Assembly: GCA_035504415.1 (NCBI GenBank)
Contig: DATJRY010000006.1
Coordinates: forward strand, 1-64,000
Length of the DNA: 64,000 bases
Source: Candidatus Sulfotelmatobacter sp.
GTDB lineage: Bacteria; Vulcanimicrobiota; Vulcanimicrobiia; Vulcanimicrobiales; Vulcanimicrobiaceae
Reading direction: 5' to 3'
Shown here piece after piece: positions 62,328 through 64,000 of this stretch; position 1 is the stretch's first letter, and each line of letters begins with the position of its first letter. The position numbers and the translations under genes are program-made. Below the pieces are notes generated by a model. The model made no database searches. It was given only the letters and a program-made list of their open reading frames with translations, and was not told the origin of the DNA.

Positions 62328-62909
62328 ATGACGACGCTCGTGCTGGGACCGGTTCGCTCGGGAAAGACCGCGCGTGCGCTCGCGCTGGCGCGCGCGAGCG
62401 GCAAGCGCGTCGTCGTCGCCGCCACGGCCGCGGTCGATCCGGCCGACGCCGAGATGGTCGACCGCGTCGCGCGCCATCGCCGTGAACGGCCGGCGGACTG
62501 GACGCTGGTCGAAACCGCGACGCCCGGCGCGCCCGCGCTGATCGAGCTGCTGCGCGGCAGCGATGCGCAGACGTGCATCCTCGTCGATGCGCTCGGCACG
62601 TGGCTGTCCTCCGAGCTGCTGGCGCTGGGCGCCGGGGCCGAGGCCGATGCGGTCGCCGCGTTGGCCACGCTCGACGCGCGCGGCGCCGCGCTCGTCGACG
62701 CGGCGGCGCACGCGCGGGCCGACGTCATCGTCGTGGCCGAAGAGACCGGGTGGGGTATCGTCCCGGCAACGCGGCTCGGCCGCCTGTTTCGTGACGCTCA
62801 AGGTCGGCTGGTGCGCGCGCTGGCCCAACGGGCCGAACGGGTCGAATTGGTCGTGGCCGGCTTCGCCGTCGACCTGCGCGCGATCGGCAGGCCGGTGGAC
62901 GCACCGTAA
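62328..62909 (+). CDS. cobU: Adenosylcobinamide kinase/guanylyltransferase CobU
   Basis: 193 residues. RecA-like kinase that phosphorylates adenosylcobinamide and adds GMP. P-loop GPVRSGKTARAL, the segment VDRVARHRRERPADW, VDALGTWLS and the family hallmark EETGWGIVPATRLGRLFRD are present. It is divergent from btuB; the divergent gap is almost filled by the minus-strand riboswitch, so its own promoter must overlap the riboswitch DNA. Confidence 0.93.
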   Translation: MTTLVLGPVRSGKTARALALARASGKRVVVAATAAVDPADAEMVDRVARHRRERPADWTLVETATPGAPALIELLRGSDAQTCILVDALGTWLSSELLALGAGAEADAVAALATLDARGAALVDAAAHARADVIVVAEETGWGIVPATRLGRLFRDAQGRLVRALAQRAERVELVVAGFAVDLRAIGRPVDAP

Positions 62910-62926
62910 CTGCCGAAGACCGAAGG

Positions 62927-63763
62927 GTGCCCTCGCGCGTTCTCGCCGCCGTGCTGTTGCTCGTGTCGACCGTTCTGGCCGGCGCGCGGCCGGCGCCTGC
63001 CGTGGCGGGCGCACAGCGCATCGTCTCGCTCGCTCCCTCGCTGACCGAAGACCTGGGCGCGCTGGGCGTGCTCGACCGTGTCGTCGGCGTGTCCGCCTAC
63101 AGCGACTTCCCGCCGGCGGCCCGGCGCATCCCGGTCGTCGCGTCGTTCTCGTCGGTCGCCGCCGAACGGCTGTTGGCGCTGCACCCCGACCTGGTCGTCG
63201 GGATCGCGGCGCAGCGCGCCATGGTCGCCGACGTGCAGCGCGCCGGCGTGCGCGTGGTGCTGCTGCCCGACGACGACTACGCCAGCATCTTCGCCGACCT
63301 GCACGCCCTGGGCGCGCTGGTCGCCGAACCGGCCCGCGCCGCTCGCGTGATCGCCGCGCTGCGCGCCCGAACCGTGTCCCTGGTGCGGAGTGTGCCGCGT
63401 CGCGCGCACGCTCCGCGCGTGTTCATGGTGCTCGGCGTCGATCCGACCTTCACCGTCGGGAGCGGGTCCTACATCGCGACGCTGATCGCGATGGCCGGCG
63501 GGCGCAACGCCGCCGACCTGCACGCGGCCTACGCGCCCTACAGCGACGAAGCGCTGGTCGTCGCGCAGCCCGACGCGCTGATCGTCGACGGCGCGGTCGG
63601 TTTCGCGAGCGTGCGCGGCCGAGCGCCGTGGAGCGACTTGCGCGCGGTGCGCGACGGGCACGTCTACACGCTCGCCGACGCGGCGCTGCTCGAACGGCCC
63701 GGGCCGCGCTACAACGAGGGCTTGGCGTGGCTGATCGCGACGCTGCGCGCGGTGCCGACGTGA
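62927..63763 (+). CDS. btuF: Second BtuF-type cobalamin substrate-binding protein
   Basis: 278 residues from GTG with a good signal peptide (about residues 1-27, LLLVSTVLAGARPAPAVAGA). RIVSLAPSLTEDLGALGVL, VVASFSSVAAERLLALHPDL and the long connecting helix show the class III periplasmic-binding fold. It is clearly related to the BtuF at 50449 (both have RIVSLAP-LTEDL and a following VVG/VVA strand) but longer. It has no permease next to it, so it may share BtuCD or serve another corrinoid. Confidence 0.88.
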   Translation: MPSRVLAAVLLLVSTVLAGARPAPAVAGAQRIVSLAPSLTEDLGALGVLDRVVGVSAYSDFPPAARRIPVVASFSSVAAERLLALHPDLVVGIAAQRAMVADVQRAGVRVVLLPDDDYASIFADLHALGALVAEPARAARVIAALRARTVSLVRSVPRRAHAPRVFMVLGVDPTFTVGSGSYIATLIAMAGGRNAADLHAAYAPYSDEALVVAQPDALIVDGAVGFASVRGRAPWSDLRAVRDGHVYTLADAALLERPGPRYNEGLAWLIATLRAVPT

Positions 63764-64000
63764 CCGACATGCGCGACGAGCACCGGCGGCTCTATCCGAC
63801 CGGGCCGCAGGCTCAGCGCGCGCTGGTGGTCGCGGTCGACCTGCAGGACCCGCAGCGTCCGCTGGCGCCGGAGCTGGCCGAGTTCGAGGCGCTCGCCGAC
63901 GCGGCCGGCGCGCAGATCGTCGGCGAGGTCGTGCAGAAGCTGCCGCACGTCGATCCGGCGACGCTGGTCGGCAGCGGCAAGGCCCGCGAGATCGCCGAGC
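63760..64000 (+). CDS. hflX: GTPase HflX, N-terminal part (truncated by window edge)
   Basis: The first 80 residues. GTG overlaps the btuF stop (GTGA); ATG at 63769 is an alternative. The stretch ELAEFEALADAAGAQIVGEV and QKLPHVDPATLVGSGKAREI is the conserved N-terminal nucleotide-binding subdomain of HflX, a ribosome-associated GTPase that splits stalled ribosomes. The G domain lies beyond the window. Confidence 0.93.
   Translation, partial: MTDMRDEHRRLYPTGPQAQRALVVAVDLQDPQRPLAPELAEFEALADAAGAQIVGEVVQKLPHVDPATLVGSGKAREIAE

Overview
The window is a 64 kb piece of a high-GC bacterial chromosome with dense gene packing, many ATGA/GTGA start-stop overlaps and many GTG/TTG starts. A TonB-dependent receptor and a beta-barrel porin show an outer membrane. 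BoxB, branched-chain amino acid uptake and two crotonases suggest an aerobic heterotroph. A CGAAC-N4-GTTCG SOS box is of the type used by Firmicutes and Actinobacteria. The sequence alone does not fix the phylum. A deep-branching diderm of the Terrabacteria side, such as Vulcanimicrobiota/Eremiobacterota (WPS-2), is a guess and not a determination.

Layout. 0-9 kb: the 3' end of boxB with a crotonase, an ATP-dependent DNA ligase and a ligase-associated exonuclease (the latter behind an SOS box), a secreted serine hydrolase, cysK, an asparaginase and the start of metH. Base composition and third-position codon use change inside metH near 9.65 kb, from roughly low-60s to about 70 % GC by eye. 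12.6-16.7 kb: a tight six-gene operon with a glycine-rich collagen-like protein, two proteins of unknown function, a CxxC protein, a glycosyltransferase and a methyltransferase. 16.6-18.5 kb: three small secreted proteins, two of them paralogous. 18.5-25 kb: a complete liv ABC transporter with two tandem binding proteins. 25-26.8 kb: a WYL regulator and a VOC protein.

26.8-31.4 kb is the most interesting part. A Ro60-type protein (Rsr) and the RNA ligase RtcB lie on the minus strand. Between them are two structured tRNA-like RNAs. One is a circularly permuted tRNA mimic (T-arm, closed 7-bp acceptor stem, U8-A9, D-arm) and the other has a T-arm and a UUCG-closed acceptor-like stem. This is a Y-RNA/Ro/RtcB RNA quality-control and repair locus. 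Divergent from it are a possible leaderless 41-aa ORF, a strong hairpin, a tRNA-Pro(CGG), an HNH endonuclease and an XRE regulator.

31-47 kb: lipid/acyl-CoA genes with a MarR regulator, a GT39-like membrane glycosyltransferase, an ArsB/NhaD-type transporter, nagA, a giant protein with two dynamin-like GTPase domains, a phosphohexomutase, a glyoxylate reductase and three type IV pilin-like genes. 47-50 kb: glnA with a good terminator, and a porin. 50-64 kb is a vitamin B12 region. One cobalamin riboswitch precedes btuFCD-cobQ-cbiB-cobD-pduO, a second (minus strand) precedes a btuB-like receptor, and cobU plus a second btuF follow before a truncated hflX. With MetH in the same window, the cell appears to import, salvage, finish and use cobalamin.
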